In this document: piece after piece, positions 24,501-32,791 of the stretch
How positions within the stretch are numbered: position 1 is the first letter of the stretch
Layout of the letters: each line of letters starts with the position of its first letter
Assembly: GCA_017608345.1 (NCBI GenBank)
Contig: JAFCGA010000006.1
Location: 1 to 58,456 of the forward strand
Origin: Candidatus Pacearchaeota archaeon
GTDB lineage: Archaea; Nanobdellota; Nanobdellia; UBA10117; JAFCGA01
DNA: 58,456 nucleotides
Direction of reading: 5' to 3'
Made by a program: the position numbers and the translations under genes
The notes under the pieces: generated by a model
What the model saw: only the letters and a program-made list of their open reading frames with translations
What the model was told of the DNA's origin: nothing
The model's database searches: none

Positions 24501-24643
24501 TTTATTACTTTTCTGTATTCAAAATCACGCGCTTGCTGCGGTTTTTTTGGAAAAGTAATTACCGAAATTCCATCTCGAAGATTCGCGTAAGACCCCACAA
24601 TTTGCTGTGATTGGGATAGCTAATCTTAGGAATTTCTGTTTAT
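24501..24643. repeat. 143-bp double-hairpin repeat, copy 1
   Basis: This element is about 80% identical to the one at 35145-35287 and of the same length. It has two hairpins in tandem. The first is ATTACTTTTC...GGAAAAGTAAT enclosing a GC-rich inner stem; the second is GAAATTCC...GGAATTTC with AAGATTCGC/GCTAATCTT and an inner CACA...TGTG stem. In this copy the inner stems have drifted, while the outer stems are kept apart from one mismatch. It lies between the 5' end of the 96-aa membrane protein gene and the 3' end of the prepilin peptidase gene. Confidence 0.75.
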
Positions 24644-24674
24644 ACTTATACGTTGTCGAGGAAGTATTTATACT

Positions 24675-25562
24675 TTACGGAATTACAGCAGTAAATATTG
24701 CAAAAAGTATATCCCCAAAAAGGATGCTAGTAATTAATCCGACTAAAAACGCAGGAATCATTGGCAGACCTTCTTTTATTTTGACAAATCTTATTCCTGA
24801 ATTTATTAATTTTCGGATGTTGTTTAGCGTTACTCCAGTTCGTTCAGGTCTATAAAGGACTTTGTTATTTGAAATAACCTTTTCAACGATCCAATCCCCT
24901 TCAGTTAGCTGCTGCGGGCTAATTAACTTGTACATTGAAATATTCTCGACAGATTTTGTAAAAATAAATGTGTAAAAAAATACTGAACAAACTATCCAAA
25001 TAAGTCCAACTAATACATAAATTTCTAATTTTAGAAAGAATAGTGCTATTGGAATTGCAGCCATAGCAGTTATTAGATGAATATACCACTTATAGTTATG
25101 TATGATTTGTTTTATTTCTCTAGAAAACCGCCTCCAATTCTTGGCGAGAACGTATATGCCATACCCAATCCCCATAATTGCTCCGAAGATAAGCACATTA
25201 ATCCACATTGTGAACATGAATGGCCAGATAGCTAGTCTCGGATTTAGCCAACTCTGAAGCGCTAAAGGATACACCGGTAATAGCGCACCGAGTCCAATTA
25301 GCAATTTAGTATCACCACCACCCCACGCACCAGTGTAGAACATTATACTAGCGATTCCAAAAAATACTCCCGCTCCAATTAAACTATTTAGTAGCGGCCA
25401 GAATCCTCTAGAGAGTATTGAAAGAAGCAGGTGACCAGTCAGTCCGAATATTATCATCAAATAAGATATCCAATTAGGAACAATTCGTTCTTTTAAATCA
25501 GTAATTGATCCTACTAGCGTCCCGAATATAGCAATACTTACGAACAGCAAGTCTGAGATCAT
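24675..25562 (-). CDS. Prepilin peptidase, A24 family
   Basis: This 295-aa polytopic membrane protease has two catalytic aspartates, in GSITDLKERIVPNW (first) and WGGGDTKLL (the GxGD motif). About seven to eight hydrophobic segments are visible. A24 enzymes cut the class III signal peptides of type IV pilins or archaellins, so the organism probably makes such filaments, although no pilin gene is seen here. The N-terminus, MISDLLFVSIAIFG, starts directly in the first membrane helix. Confidence 0.88.
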   Translation of the reverse strand: MISDLLFVSIAIFGTLVGSITDLKERIVPNWISYLMIIFGLTGHLLLSILSRGFWPLLNSLIGAGVFFGIASIMFYTGAWGGGDTKLLIGLGALLPVYPLALQSWLNPRLAIWPFMFTMWINVLIFGAIMGIGYGIYVLAKNWRRFSREIKQIIHNYKWYIHLITAMAAIPIALFFLKLEIYVLVGLIWIVCSVFFYTFIFTKSVENISMYKLISPQQLTEGDWIVEKVISNNKVLYRPERTGVTLNNIRKLINSGIRFVKIKEGLPMIPAFLVGLITSILFGDILFAIFTAVIP

Positions 25563-25614
25563 ATATTCTCAGAGATAGAAAATCTTATTAAATCTTTAGC
25601 TAGCAAAGTAGGTT

Positions 25615-25971
25615 ATGTTAGCTGATAGAATTAAGGCGGGAGTTGATGAGTATTATATTAAGTGTTGTGATGATATAGTTTATCGCGATTTGACGAATAA
25701 TATATCGCTGGCTCTCCAAGAGTTAAGCTTTGTGACAGATATATCCGTATACCGCTCCCAAGATATAGAGTTTCCTTCTTGGAATAAAACATATTTTTTA
25801 GTCGAGTTAGTCGCCACAGAATTTAATACTCAAATGGATTTATGGGATACGGTAACAGATGCTACGCAAGTAGCTATATCTGAATACGCGTCTTTTCATC
25901 CAGAATACGCGCACTGTATTGAAGAACTGCGAGGAGATTTATATACTACTATTGGCGAGCTTAAATCTTAA
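25615..25971 (+). CDS. Hypothetical protein, 118 aa
   Basis: Small acidic soluble protein starting MLADRIKAGVDEYYIKCCDD. Its C-terminal stretch SEYASFHPEYAHCIEELRGDL resembles [19 protein letters not shown] in the 131-aa protein between RPA and RadA, so the two may be distant paralogues. A TATA-like ATTAAATC lies about 25 bases upstream. No known domain. Confidence 0.6.
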   Translation: MLADRIKAGVDEYYIKCCDDIVYRDLTNNISLALQELSFVTDISVYRSQDIEFPSWNKTYFLVELVATEFNTQMDLWDTVTDATQVAISEYASFHPEYAHCIEELRGDLYTTIGELKS

Positions 25972-26022
25972 TTAGCAGAATTCCTTTACCACAATCGCGT
26001 AAGCGATGTGAGGATGCGAATT

Positions 26023-26703
26023 TCAAGTACTGCTGCAAAATTCGCGAATCTCGTTTACTACTTCTAGCATGAAAGGAATTGATTCAATCACGTGATCTTT
26101 TTGTACTCGTTTCCAATGGTACAGCAGAACCGAAAGCTGTTTAGCTGCCTGAGAACCATTCTCGTAAATTTCTCTCCGGTTTCTTAGGAAATTACCATTT
26201 CTCAAAAAGTAATAAATCGAGTAACTAAATAAAATATGCTTAGCAAGCTTATATGCTTCTTTCTTAATCTTAGGCTCTGACCAGAAGCTAAAATTAGCAG
26301 ACCGATTGAATAATCTGTTTTCATGTATCTTAATGTAAGTTAGCAATCTCGATTTTGATTCGTCTGTTGATGGGAGATTAACATGCGAGACCAAGTCCTT
26401 ACCGAATACGCACTTTGTTCTAAACTTATCACTAAACGCCCAGAGCCCTCGGTTGTCTCTTGCTTGATCTTCAGTTATCACATTTATCTGGAAATCATCT
26501 GTTAAGCTAAGTGACTTCCCCAGTGCAGATATCGCTTCTTTAACGCTTTTTGACTTGTCTTTAACTACGAGTGCTATATCATAATCGCTTATACCTTCTA
26601 CAAAATCTTCAGGGATTGCAGCAGTTCCAGTAACTAAAATAGAAGTTAAGTTAGTTCCTAAGGCGCTCTTAGCTTCTTCAACTATATTATCGATCTTTAT
26701 CAT
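26023..26703 (-). CDS. Nucleotidyltransferase-domain protein
   Basis: This 226-aa protein has a Pol-beta-type core: ILVTGTAAIPEDFVEGISDYDIALVV, with G and DxD carboxylates for metal. A helical C-terminal region follows. Such proteins add nucleotides to aminoglycosides, RNA or proteins; the MNT half of MNT/HEPN systems is similar in size. It is the last gene of the RPA-RadA operon, its ATG overlapping the radA stop (TAATG). Confidence 0.72.
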   Translation of the reverse strand: MIKIDNIVEEAKSALGTNLTSILVTGTAAIPEDFVEGISDYDIALVVKDKSKSVKEAISALGKSLSLTDDFQINVITEDQARDNRGLWAFSDKFRTKCVFGKDLVSHVNLPSTDESKSRLLTYIKIHENRLFNRSANFSFWSEPKIKKEAYKLAKHILFSYSIYYFLRNGNFLRNRREIYENGSQAAKQLSVLLYHWKRVQKDHVIESIPFMLEVVNEIREFCSST

Positions 26704-27854
26704 TATGCCTCCTCTATTCCGTCCGCAGAGATTTTGAAAACAGCTTCACCTTCTGGAAGATATGGTGAATCAATTAACCTAGCAATTCTCTTGCCAGCTT
26801 TCCCTTTTCTTAAATAAACCCTGAACTGGGAATTATGTGCAAGTATATGTCCGCCAATGGCTGCAGTTGGATTTCCAAAAAAGATCCCCGGGCGAGCCAT
26901 AACTTGATTTGTTAAATAAACAGATAAATTATGAACATCTGCTAGCTTTTGTAATGTGTGTAAGTGTCGGTTTAATTTTTGCTGCCGACCTGCTAACGTT
27001 CCTCTGCCAGCATACTCTGCTCTGAATAAACCCATCGTTGAATCTACGATGATTAGCTTAACTGGCAATTTCTTAGTTCTAATAAGTTCATCAATCTTTT
27101 CAGCTAAGAGCATTTGATGATCCGAGGTGTAAGCTCTAGCAACCATTATGTTTTTGAGTGCTTTTTCTGGATCCAAACCCGCCGCAGTAGCAATTTGTTT
27201 TATCCGCTCTGGTCGAAAAGTGTTTTCAGTGTCTAGGTAAACCGCCATACCATTTAGCCCGCCTTGTTCTACTGGAAGTTGTACATTTATTGCTAGCTGA
27301 TGGCCTAACTGCGTTTTTCCGGATCCAAATTCACCAAAAGCTTCGAACAAACACTGCGTTTCAATTCCGCCACCAATTAATTCATCAAAAGTCTTGCAGC
27401 CTGTTGAGATCTTACCAATCAGTTCTCGTTTCTTTAGAATCTCATCACCAGTTATAAATCCCATGCCCATTGCTTTCCTCGCCGCGGCAATTGCTTTGTT
27501 TGCTGCTGATGCTGCAAGTCCGGAACAGTCAGCAAGCTCTCCGGCATGAGCTACAGCAATAGACATTAAATCCTCATAGCCAGCTTCTCTTAATTTGTCT
27601 GCAGTTGTTGGTCCGACTCCAGGCAGGTCTTCTAGTTTTGTTGCTTTAGGTTCCCCTTCATCTTGGGAAGCTTCGTTTTTAGAGATAGATGAATCCTTTG
27701 GTTTCGGAGTAGCTTTTCTGGAGGTACTAGGAAGCTTTGCTTCCGACGTGTCTTTTTCTTTTTTCTTAGAAGCAGCTTTTTCCTCTACGTGTTCTTCTTT
27801 TGATTCCTGAGTTTCCTCTTGAATTTCTTCGGTTTTAGTTTTCTTTTTAGGCAT
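26703..27854 (-). CDS. radA: DNA repair and recombination protein RadA
   Basis: This 383-aa RecA/Rad51 recombinase has HhH motifs ([20 protein letters not shown]) near residue 77-100, Walker [10 protein letters not shown] and Walker B LIIVDS, and the QVMARPG region of the L2 loop. It forms filaments on ssDNA for strand exchange. Residues 1-75 are a Lys/Glu/Ser-rich extension longer than in most archaea ([19 protein letters not shown]). No intein is present. It is in an operon with RPA and an unknown 131-aa protein, one base after that gene's stop. Confidence 0.95.
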   Translation of the reverse strand: MPKKKTKTEEIQEETQESKEEHVEEKAASKKKEKDTSEAKLPSTSRKATPKPKDSSISKNEASQDEGEPKATKLEDLPGVGPTTADKLREAGYEDLMSIAVAHAGELADCSGLAASAANKAIAAARKAMGMGFITGDEILKKRELIGKISTGCKTFDELIGGGIETQCLFEAFGEFGSGKTQLGHQLAINVQLPVEQGGLNGMAVYLDTENTFRPERIKQIATAAGLDPEKALKNIMVARAYTSDHQMLLAEKIDELIRTKKLPVKLIIVDSTMGLFRAEYAGRGTLAGRQQKLNRHLHTLQKLADVHNLSVYLTNQVMARPGIFFGNPTAAIGGHILAHNSQFRVYLRKGKAGKRIARLIDSPYLPEGEAVFKISADGIEEA

Positions 27855-27855
27855 T

Positions 27856-28251
27856 TTATTCTCCAGTAACTGATAATCTCTCCGGAAGACTTTTTATTTG
27901 CTCAATATTACCAACAGGATATAACATGGCATCCAGAGATTCTCCAGCTTGTTCTACGCAAGCTGCATATTCAGGGTAAACGTTATTATACTTGCTACAG
28001 ATTTCTTCTATTAATGGAGCAGCGTCTATCCCTTCTATCAGCGTTTGTTTTAATAGAGTATAAGCCTTATGATAATTTTTTAATGTGGCCACTCTGACTT
28101 TTAACGCGCTGACTAATTTATCGAACCGTTTTGTTACGTGTTTTGGTACAGGATCCATATCATTGTATCTATCTCCTTTCGCAATCGATTCTTGAACTTC
28201 ATATAGTGATTTTAGACTTTCCCATAGCGGACTTCCAATTGCGAGTTTCAT
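27856..28251 (-). CDS. 131-aa protein between RPA and RadA
   Basis: Unrecognised helical protein starting [19 protein letters not shown]. It overlaps the RPA stop by ATGA and ends one base from the radA start, so it should be made in fixed ratio with both. The motif [13 protein letters not shown] has a weak match in the 118-aa protein at 25615-25971. The location suggests a recombination mediator or RPA/RadA accessory protein, but nothing in the sequence proves it. Confidence 0.65.
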   Translation of the reverse strand: MKLAIGSPLWESLKSLYEVQESIAKGDRYNDMDPVPKHVTKRFDKLVSALKVRVATLKNYHKAYTLLKQTLIEGIDAAPLIEEICSKYNNVYPEYAACVEQAGESLDAMLYPVGNIEQIKSLPERLSVTGE

Positions 28252-29234
28252 TTGTTCACCAACCTCTGCGCAATCATCTTGGCACTCGGATTTACATTGA
28301 CATTATTGATCATTAATTCGATTCTATCAAATGCTTTGTTCTCTCTAATATTACCTTCTATTTGAATGTTCTTTCCAGCTAACTTAGTTTCTATTCTCTC
28401 CAGAGCTTTTTCTTCTCCGAATTCCTTTGCCTCAGCAGCACTCATCCCTACTAAGTTCTCAGCTCGGTTCTGAAATGCTGTGCATCTGATTGATTCTGTT
28501 CCGTCATCAATAACTAAGCTAAAAACCATAGCAAACTTTGGCTCGACAACACCATGCTTATTGCACCGTGTTCCTTCATCTGCTTCAGTTACTTTCTTAC
28601 TGCACTCTGGACAGACTTTGTAGAAATGTGGTGGGAAAACTCTTACAACTGTTCCGATTAGTCTGGCTTGCTGGTCTGGCCCAATGTCTCTTATTTTTAC
28701 TTCAGCGACTCCCCCAGATCCAATTTTTATTTCAGTCTCAGTATCGAATATCAATTGACTCCGAGCACTCAGATGAACTTCTTTTCCACCAATGTTGCTT
28801 GCTTTAACATAACCATTCTTTACTCGTATAACTATGCCTTCAGCTAGCTTACCTTCTTTTATCCAATTTACTCGCTCATCCCAGATGACAACTCTACTTC
28901 TACCGGTCTCATCTTCAATTACTAGTGAGCCAACTTCATTGGTCTTGCCTTCTCTCTGAAAGCTTCGCACATCAAAAACTCTGGTAACTTTTCCAACAAT
29001 TTCTACCGAACGCATGCCGGCTACTAAATCTTTTAATTTTAATGGTCCTGAAGTAGGATCTTCGAATAATTTAACTCCCAGCTCATTTGCTACTATGTAT
29101 GCGGCACCTTCTTCTGATACTAATCCGTCTAGTGCTTTTAGCTTCTTTTTGATTTGCTCGTTAATCTCTGCTTCAGAGAGACCGCTGGATGTTTCTATCT
29201 TCTTGATAACTTCTGAGATAGGTATTTGTAGCAT
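28248..29234 (-). CDS. Replication factor A-type ssDNA-binding protein
   Basis: This 328-aa archaeal RPA has an OB fold around residues 65-160 (VEIVGKVTRVFDVRSF, SLVIEDETGRSRVVIWDE) and a second one with a zinc motif (VCPECSKKVTEADEGTRCNKHG, C-x2-C...C-x2-H). A further strand-rich part (KNIQIEGNIRENKAFDRIEL) follows. It coats ssDNA in replication and repair. It opens the recombination operon, with a TATA-like box near 29260. Confidence 0.9.
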   Translation of the reverse strand: MLQIPISEVIKKIETSSGLSEAEINEQIKKKLKALDGLVSEEGAAYIVANELGVKLFEDPTSGPLKLKDLVAGMRSVEIVGKVTRVFDVRSFQREGKTNEVGSLVIEDETGRSRVVIWDERVNWIKEGKLAEGIVIRVKNGYVKASNIGGKEVHLSARSQLIFDTETEIKIGSGGVAEVKIRDIGPDQQARLIGTVVRVFPPHFYKVCPECSKKVTEADEGTRCNKHGVVEPKFAMVFSLVIDDGTESIRCTAFQNRAENLVGMSAAEAKEFGEEKALERIETKLAGKNIQIEGNIRENKAFDRIELMINNVNVNPSAKMIAQRLVNK

Positions 29235-29286
29235 GCAAGTTTCTGCTAAAAGGATTTATTAAAGATTTGTTGCTTTAAGGGGATAA

Positions 29287-30627
29287 TCAAACAAGTAATT
29301 CTTTAGTTGTTTGGTTCTCGGTTAGAATTTCATCAATTTTCTCCCTAATTGCCGTAGGGTCCTCACCACCATGCCAGCTGAACCGTGGTCGAACTCGAAG
29401 AGGATAAATCTTCTCATTAGCATCATCTAAAACAATTGCAGCACCCTTAACTCTTGGCAAGCCGTCAATGTATCTCTGAATATCCATAGCAAGATAGCTC
29501 TGCATTATTGCATTAAGCGCTTCTACGTCTAGCTTTGCTGTGAGTCGATGCGAGAGAACAATATCTGATTGAGTCAGAACATCCGTATGAATCTTTCCTG
29601 GCTGCTGAGTTGCTAGAACTAGAGATATTCCTGGCTGCCGACCTTCTCTTAATAGCTGAACTAGCGGGTATGTCGCTAAAGTCTTGCCTTCTTTTGGCAG
29701 GAATTCATGAGCTTCGTCAATAAGAATCCATAGCATTGGAGCCTTCGGCGTATTAATTTTAGTTTTTGTGTCGAATCCCCCGTCGTGTATTATCTTAACC
29801 TCTTCAGCTTTCCTTGCCATTAATCTAGATTGCAATGATTTCTTTGCAATAAATCCGATTACAAGAGCTTTGATCCGTTCCCCTCCATCTTTTAATGCAT
29901 ACGCGCTTAAGTCGAGTACAATAGTTTTTCCTCCGACTAAGAGATTATCTAGCGGCTCAGCGTCATCGCTAAATATTCCCCACCGCTGAGCAGCTCTTAT
30001 TCGGTTAGCAAGTATTTTTACTTCAGTAGGGTCTGATTTAACTCTTAATTTGAGTTCGTCTAAGATATCTTTGATGCGCATACTTTCTTTCCAGACTGTT
30101 TCCAGCACAGAATCGAACAGTAATCCTTCTGAACTTAGCAGATCTATTTGGAATATTTCGCACCATTCTTCAATATCTACGTCGTAAGGTCTTATTGCAA
30201 ACGGCTTGTCTACAGGTATTCCTTTCTTTTGATACTCATCGAAGAGTCCAATTGGCACATAAATAATTGGATCTAGCGAGGCTGGTTTTAGCTTCCAGTC
30301 CTGAAGTAATTTATCATCGCGGTAGTTCGGATACTTCATAGTCCAGTAGATGCCCATTGTGTCGAAGATGAAACAAGTTAGATTCTTTGAGATTTGCTTG
30401 GGGAGATTAGCAATTCCTTCTGCTATAACTCCTAGCGAATAGCTTTTTCCGGATCCGCGCTTGCCGCTTACGAGAATTACATGCGGTTTATTTACATCTA
30501 AATGAATCGGGTTTGCAAGCGCTTTAGTCTGCTCCATAGTTACGTAATGCTTTCCCAGAAAGATTGTTCCAGTGAGTCCTAGCTTTTTTCTATCTGATTG
30601 GTTCCTGCCGAGGATTATTTCATACAT
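29287..30627 (-). CDS. HerA-like ATPase (DUF87)
   Basis: This 446-aa hexameric HerA/FtsK-type ATPase has Walker A ILVSGKRGSGKSYS and Walker B LWILIDEAHEFLP; the N-terminal beta-barrel (HAS) region is short. HerA with NurA resects DNA ends in archaea, but no nurA is seen nearby. An arginine-finger region lies near REGRQPGISLVLATQQPG. It is divergent from tRNA-Ser, sharing a 41-bp promoter region, and lies upstream of the RPA operon on the same strand. Confidence 0.88.
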   Translation of the reverse strand: MYEIILGRNQSDRKKLGLTGTIFLGKHYVTMEQTKALANPIHLDVNKPHVILVSGKRGSGKSYSLGVIAEGIANLPKQISKNLTCFIFDTMGIYWTMKYPNYRDDKLLQDWKLKPASLDPIIYVPIGLFDEYQKKGIPVDKPFAIRPYDVDIEEWCEIFQIDLLSSEGLLFDSVLETVWKESMRIKDILDELKLRVKSDPTEVKILANRIRAAQRWGIFSDDAEPLDNLLVGGKTIVLDLSAYALKDGGERIKALVIGFIAKKSLQSRLMARKAEEVKIIHDGGFDTKTKINTPKAPMLWILIDEAHEFLPKEGKTLATYPLVQLLREGRQPGISLVLATQQPGKIHTDVLTQSDIVLSHRLTAKLDVEALNAIMQSYLAMDIQRYIDGLPRVKGAAIVLDDANEKIYPLRVRPRFSWHGGEDPTAIREKIDEILTENQTTKELLV

Positions 30628-30668
30628 AAAGATATATTTAAAAGGCTAGTATTAAATCTTTTGTACAT
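30628..30668. promoter_or_regulatory. Bidirectional promoter: HerA and tRNA-Ser
   Basis: The 41 bp between the two divergent genes holds ATATTTAAAAGG (30634-30645) about 25 bases before the tRNA. It also holds AGTATTAAATC (30647-30657), whose reverse strand is about 25 bases before the HerA ATG. The two TATA-like boxes are nearly back to back. Confidence 0.5.
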
Positions 30669-30752
30669 GCCGAGGTCGCATAACCTGGTATTGCGCCGGC
30701 CTCGAAAGCCGGTTTCCGAAAGGATATGTAGGTTCGAATCCTGCCCTCGGCG
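30669..30752 (+). tRNA. tRNA-Ser(CGA)
   Basis: An intronless class II tRNA of 84 nt including discriminator G. The acceptor is GCCGAGG/CCTCGGC, the D-stem GCA/TGC and the anticodon arm CCGGC-CTCGAAA-GCCGG (anticodon CGA). The long variable arm is TCC-GAAA-GGA, and the T-arm GTAGG-TTCGAAT-CCTGC. No CCA is encoded. It is followed at once by the Dph2 C-terminal remnant on the other strand. Confidence 0.93.
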
Positions 30753-30753
30753 C

Positions 30754-30837
30754 TTATACTTCATCCCAAGTAACAACCAACTTCCCCAAATCGTCATCCA
30801 CAATTCTTGGACAAGCAGTATTCATCCAGACACTCGC
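30754..30837 (-). pseudogene. Remnant of a second dph2 3' end
   Basis: Reading leftward, the last 27 codons before a stop at 30754 give ASVWMNTACPRIVDDDLG then KLVVTWDEV. This parallels the end of the functional Dph2 C-part (DCWVNTACPRIVDDQES...KLIVNYDEI), including the Fe-S cysteine in TACPR. Upstream of 30837 the similarity ends, and there is no room for the rest of the gene. It is a diverged copy of the 3' end, left beside tRNA-Ser by duplication or rearrangement. Between it and dph2 a CTCGG-CAAAA-CCGAG hairpin lies near 30861-30875. Confidence 0.75.
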
Positions 30838-30883
30838 TTTTCCCTCGCACCTTAGCGGGCTCGGCAAAACCGAGGCCAAAAAC

Positions 30884-31549
30884 CTAGATTTCATCATAAT
30901 TCACAATTAACTTATCGTAACTTTCTTGATCGTCTACAATTCTAGGGCAAGCAGTATTAACCCAGCAATCTATCTGAGGAAAGTTCAGCAACTCTAATGG
31001 AGAGATTAAATCTCCTAAGAAAATATAAGCTTCCTTGCCTTGTTTCTCTAACTTAGTCTTAACTTTCTCAGCTTCTTTTATTCTATTCTGCCCAGGTTTT
31101 GTAGATACAAAGAGTCCAAAAACAGAGCAGTCCTTGGCCTTTGCCATCCGCGCAGCTTTCTTGGCTAAATATTTCCGCTTCTCAGCTTCGGAAATTACCT
31201 TTACGTAGTTGCAGGAAGGATTAGCAACTATAACTTTTTTGTCTGTCTCTAAGGCAACACCGAGAGGGTGGAACTCGCCGGTTCCGATGTAGAGAAAACA
31301 ATCAACTTTTGATTCAATTTTTGTAGCTGCTTTTACATTGCAACCTAAGACTTGGCCTTCGTAAGTTGTTCCTTTGCCCATGAAAACTTGCTTTCCTTTC
31401 GATTCTAAGAGCTTTTTGACTTTTGCTAGCTCTCCAATATGCTGGACGGTTGTTACTAGACCTATTTTTTTATCTAGCTGCGGAAGAGCTTTCTTTACAG
31501 CTGGCAAGACATTGATGTCGGAGCGCGCTTCGATGTTTAATATTCTCAT
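30884..31549 (-). CDS. dph2: Diphthamide synthase Dph2, domains 2-3 only
   Basis: This 221-aa protein starts MRILNIEARSDI and matches archaeal Dph2 from its second domain onward: TTVQHIGELAKVKKLLES, TTYEGQVLGCNVKA (second Fe-S Cys, residue 70), GEFHPLGVAL, LFVSTKPGQ and NTACPRIVDD (third Fe-S Cys, residue 201). The whole first domain with the first Fe-S Cys is missing here and is encoded at 35291-35530. Dph2 uses SAM and a 4Fe-4S cluster to add 3-amino-3-carboxypropyl to a histidine of elongation factor 2. It is in an operon with the S51 peptidase and Nudix genes (ATGA overlaps). Confidence 0.85.
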   Translation of the reverse strand: MRILNIEARSDINVLPAVKKALPQLDKKIGLVTTVQHIGELAKVKKLLESKGKQVFMGKGTTYEGQVLGCNVKAATKIESKVDCFLYIGTGEFHPLGVALETDKKVIVANPSCNYVKVISEAEKRKYLAKKAARMAKAKDCSVFGLFVSTKPGQNRIKEAEKVKTKLEKQGKEAYIFLGDLISPLELLNFPQIDCWVNTACPRIVDDQESYDKLIVNYDEI

Positions 31550-32148
31550 TCTATAATTCTCTCCTGTCCATCCAGAATTAAAATCGCTTGATTATCTGTT
31601 AGCGTTTTTACTTCATATCTTGAATTAGCAGTAGCGTCAGCTATTATTTTTTCATATTTTGGTTCATAATGAGCAGTTACTAAAAACGGCACAAGGTTCA
31701 GAGCAGTTAGATCTTCCAGCCCAGCTCGATCTCTATCTTTATGTTTCCATGTAGCCATTTCGATAGTTGGACAAGCAATATAACTTCCAGCACTCTCACC
31801 TACGTAAACCTTCCCAGCAGAGATAAATCTCTTAATTATCTTATCAAATCCAGTCTCGTATATGCGTTTCAGAAGATAATAAGTATTGCCGCCACAAATG
31901 TATATTACATCATAGTCTTTAATTTCGCTCCAGCTGACTTCTTTAATATCAAACTCCGTAATTTCTGTAACTCCTACTGCAATCAACTTCTTTTTAGACC
32001 ATCTTAGCCAGTAAGGATTCTTATCGAGGTTTGCAGCAGTTATTATATAAAGTACTGTAATCTCTCTTGCTGGTTTTCCAATTATCTCTAAGAACTTCTT
32101 CATAATTTTCTGATTCTCAAATCCAGCGGATGTTAAGAGTAATTTCAT
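31546..32148 (-). CDS. Peptidase S51/type 1 glutamine amidotransferase-like
   Basis: This 200-aa protein has CGGNTYYLL and the nucleophile elbow GESAGSY, as in aspartyl dipeptidase E and cyanophycinase relatives; AHYEPKYEK may supply the His. It would hydrolyse a small peptide. It is the middle gene of Nudix-S51-Dph2, overlapping both by four bases. Confidence 0.83.
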   Translation of the reverse strand: MKLLLTSAGFENQKIMKKFLEIIGKPAREITVLYIITAANLDKNPYWLRWSKKKLIAVGVTEITEFDIKEVSWSEIKDYDVIYICGGNTYYLLKRIYETGFDKIIKRFISAGKVYVGESAGSYIACPTIEMATWKHKDRDRAGLEDLTALNLVPFLVTAHYEPKYEKIIADATANSRYEVKTLTDNQAILILDGQERIIE

Positions 32149-32561
32149 TTCTTAAAATAATTAACAACAGGTTCTATATTCGGAGCACAGTTTTTCGGTA
32201 ATCTATTGATATCGAACCAGTTAAGCTCATCGATATCTTTTCCCTTCGCCAGTGTACCCTTAATTATTTTTGCAGGAAAATGAAATAATATCACGAACTC
32301 CTTTTCTCGAGGGAATTCGATTACGTATGGATCTCCCGAGATCGATATATCAATATTAGCTTCTTCTTTAGCTTCTTTTATTGCATTTTCTTCTAGAGTT
32401 AGGTCTGTTAATTGCGATCCGCCCGGAAACTTCCAAAAAGAATCGCTATGTTTAACTAGTAGAACTTTTCTATTCTTTATAATTACTGGACCTGAAGCGA
32501 TAGTTAATTTTAGGTTCTTTCCATCGGGACTTTTCGCAGGATAGTTCTTAAGTTCGGCCAT
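32145..32561 (-). CDS. Nudix hydrolase
   Basis: This 138-aa protein carries the Nudix box as GGSQLTDLTLEENAIKEAKEE: G-x5-E-x7-xE-x2-EE, with Lys in place of the usual Arg before EE. KFPGGS precedes it. It should cleave a nucleoside diphosphate linked to another group. It is the first gene of the operon with S51 peptidase and Dph2 C-part. TATA-like CTTTTTAAAG lies about 25 bases upstream (near 32583-32592). Confidence 0.85.
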   Translation of the reverse strand: MAELKNYPAKSPDGKNLKLTIASGPVIIKNRKVLLVKHSDSFWKFPGGSQLTDLTLEENAIKEAKEEANIDISISGDPYVIEFPREKEFVILFHFPAKIIKGTLAKGKDIDELNWFDINRLPKNCAPNIEPVVNYFKK

Positions 32562-32596
32562 AAGAAAATAAGTTCTGCGAGCTTTAAAAAGTTAGT

Positions 32597-32752
32597 TTAT
32601 TTCTGAGTATAGATGTCTGGGAAGAGCTTTTCAATTGGAATTAGCTTATCTGGATTTGCAAGAGCATCAGCTAGTAGCTTATCAATAAGCTTAATTTCTT
32701 CTCTTGTGAATGTATCATCATAATCAGCTTTTCTTAACCTCTTATCTTTCAC
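32597..32752 (-). CDS. 51-aa protein, GTG start
   Basis: A small frame reads VKDKRLRKADYDDTFTREEI, then a Leu/Asp-rich helix and PIEKLFPDIYTQK. It starts at GTG; an ATG six bases upstream is out of frame and short. A good TATA-like CTTATAAAAC at 32772-32781 stands about 25 bases before the GTG, which is the main support. The sequence looks like a small dimeric helical protein, possibly an antitoxin, but no toxin is adjacent. Confidence 0.5.
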   Translation of the reverse strand: MKDKRLRKADYDDTFTREEIKLIDKLLADALANPDKLIPIEKLFPDIYTQK

Positions 32753-32791
32753 GATTCATTTAGAAAAAATTGTTTTATAAGAACATTATGG

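Noticed and set aside
26703-29234. Inteins in RadA or RPA
   Set aside because: Both proteins have normal length and continuous motifs. ThrRS and the visible part of topoisomerase I likewise show no inserted intein.
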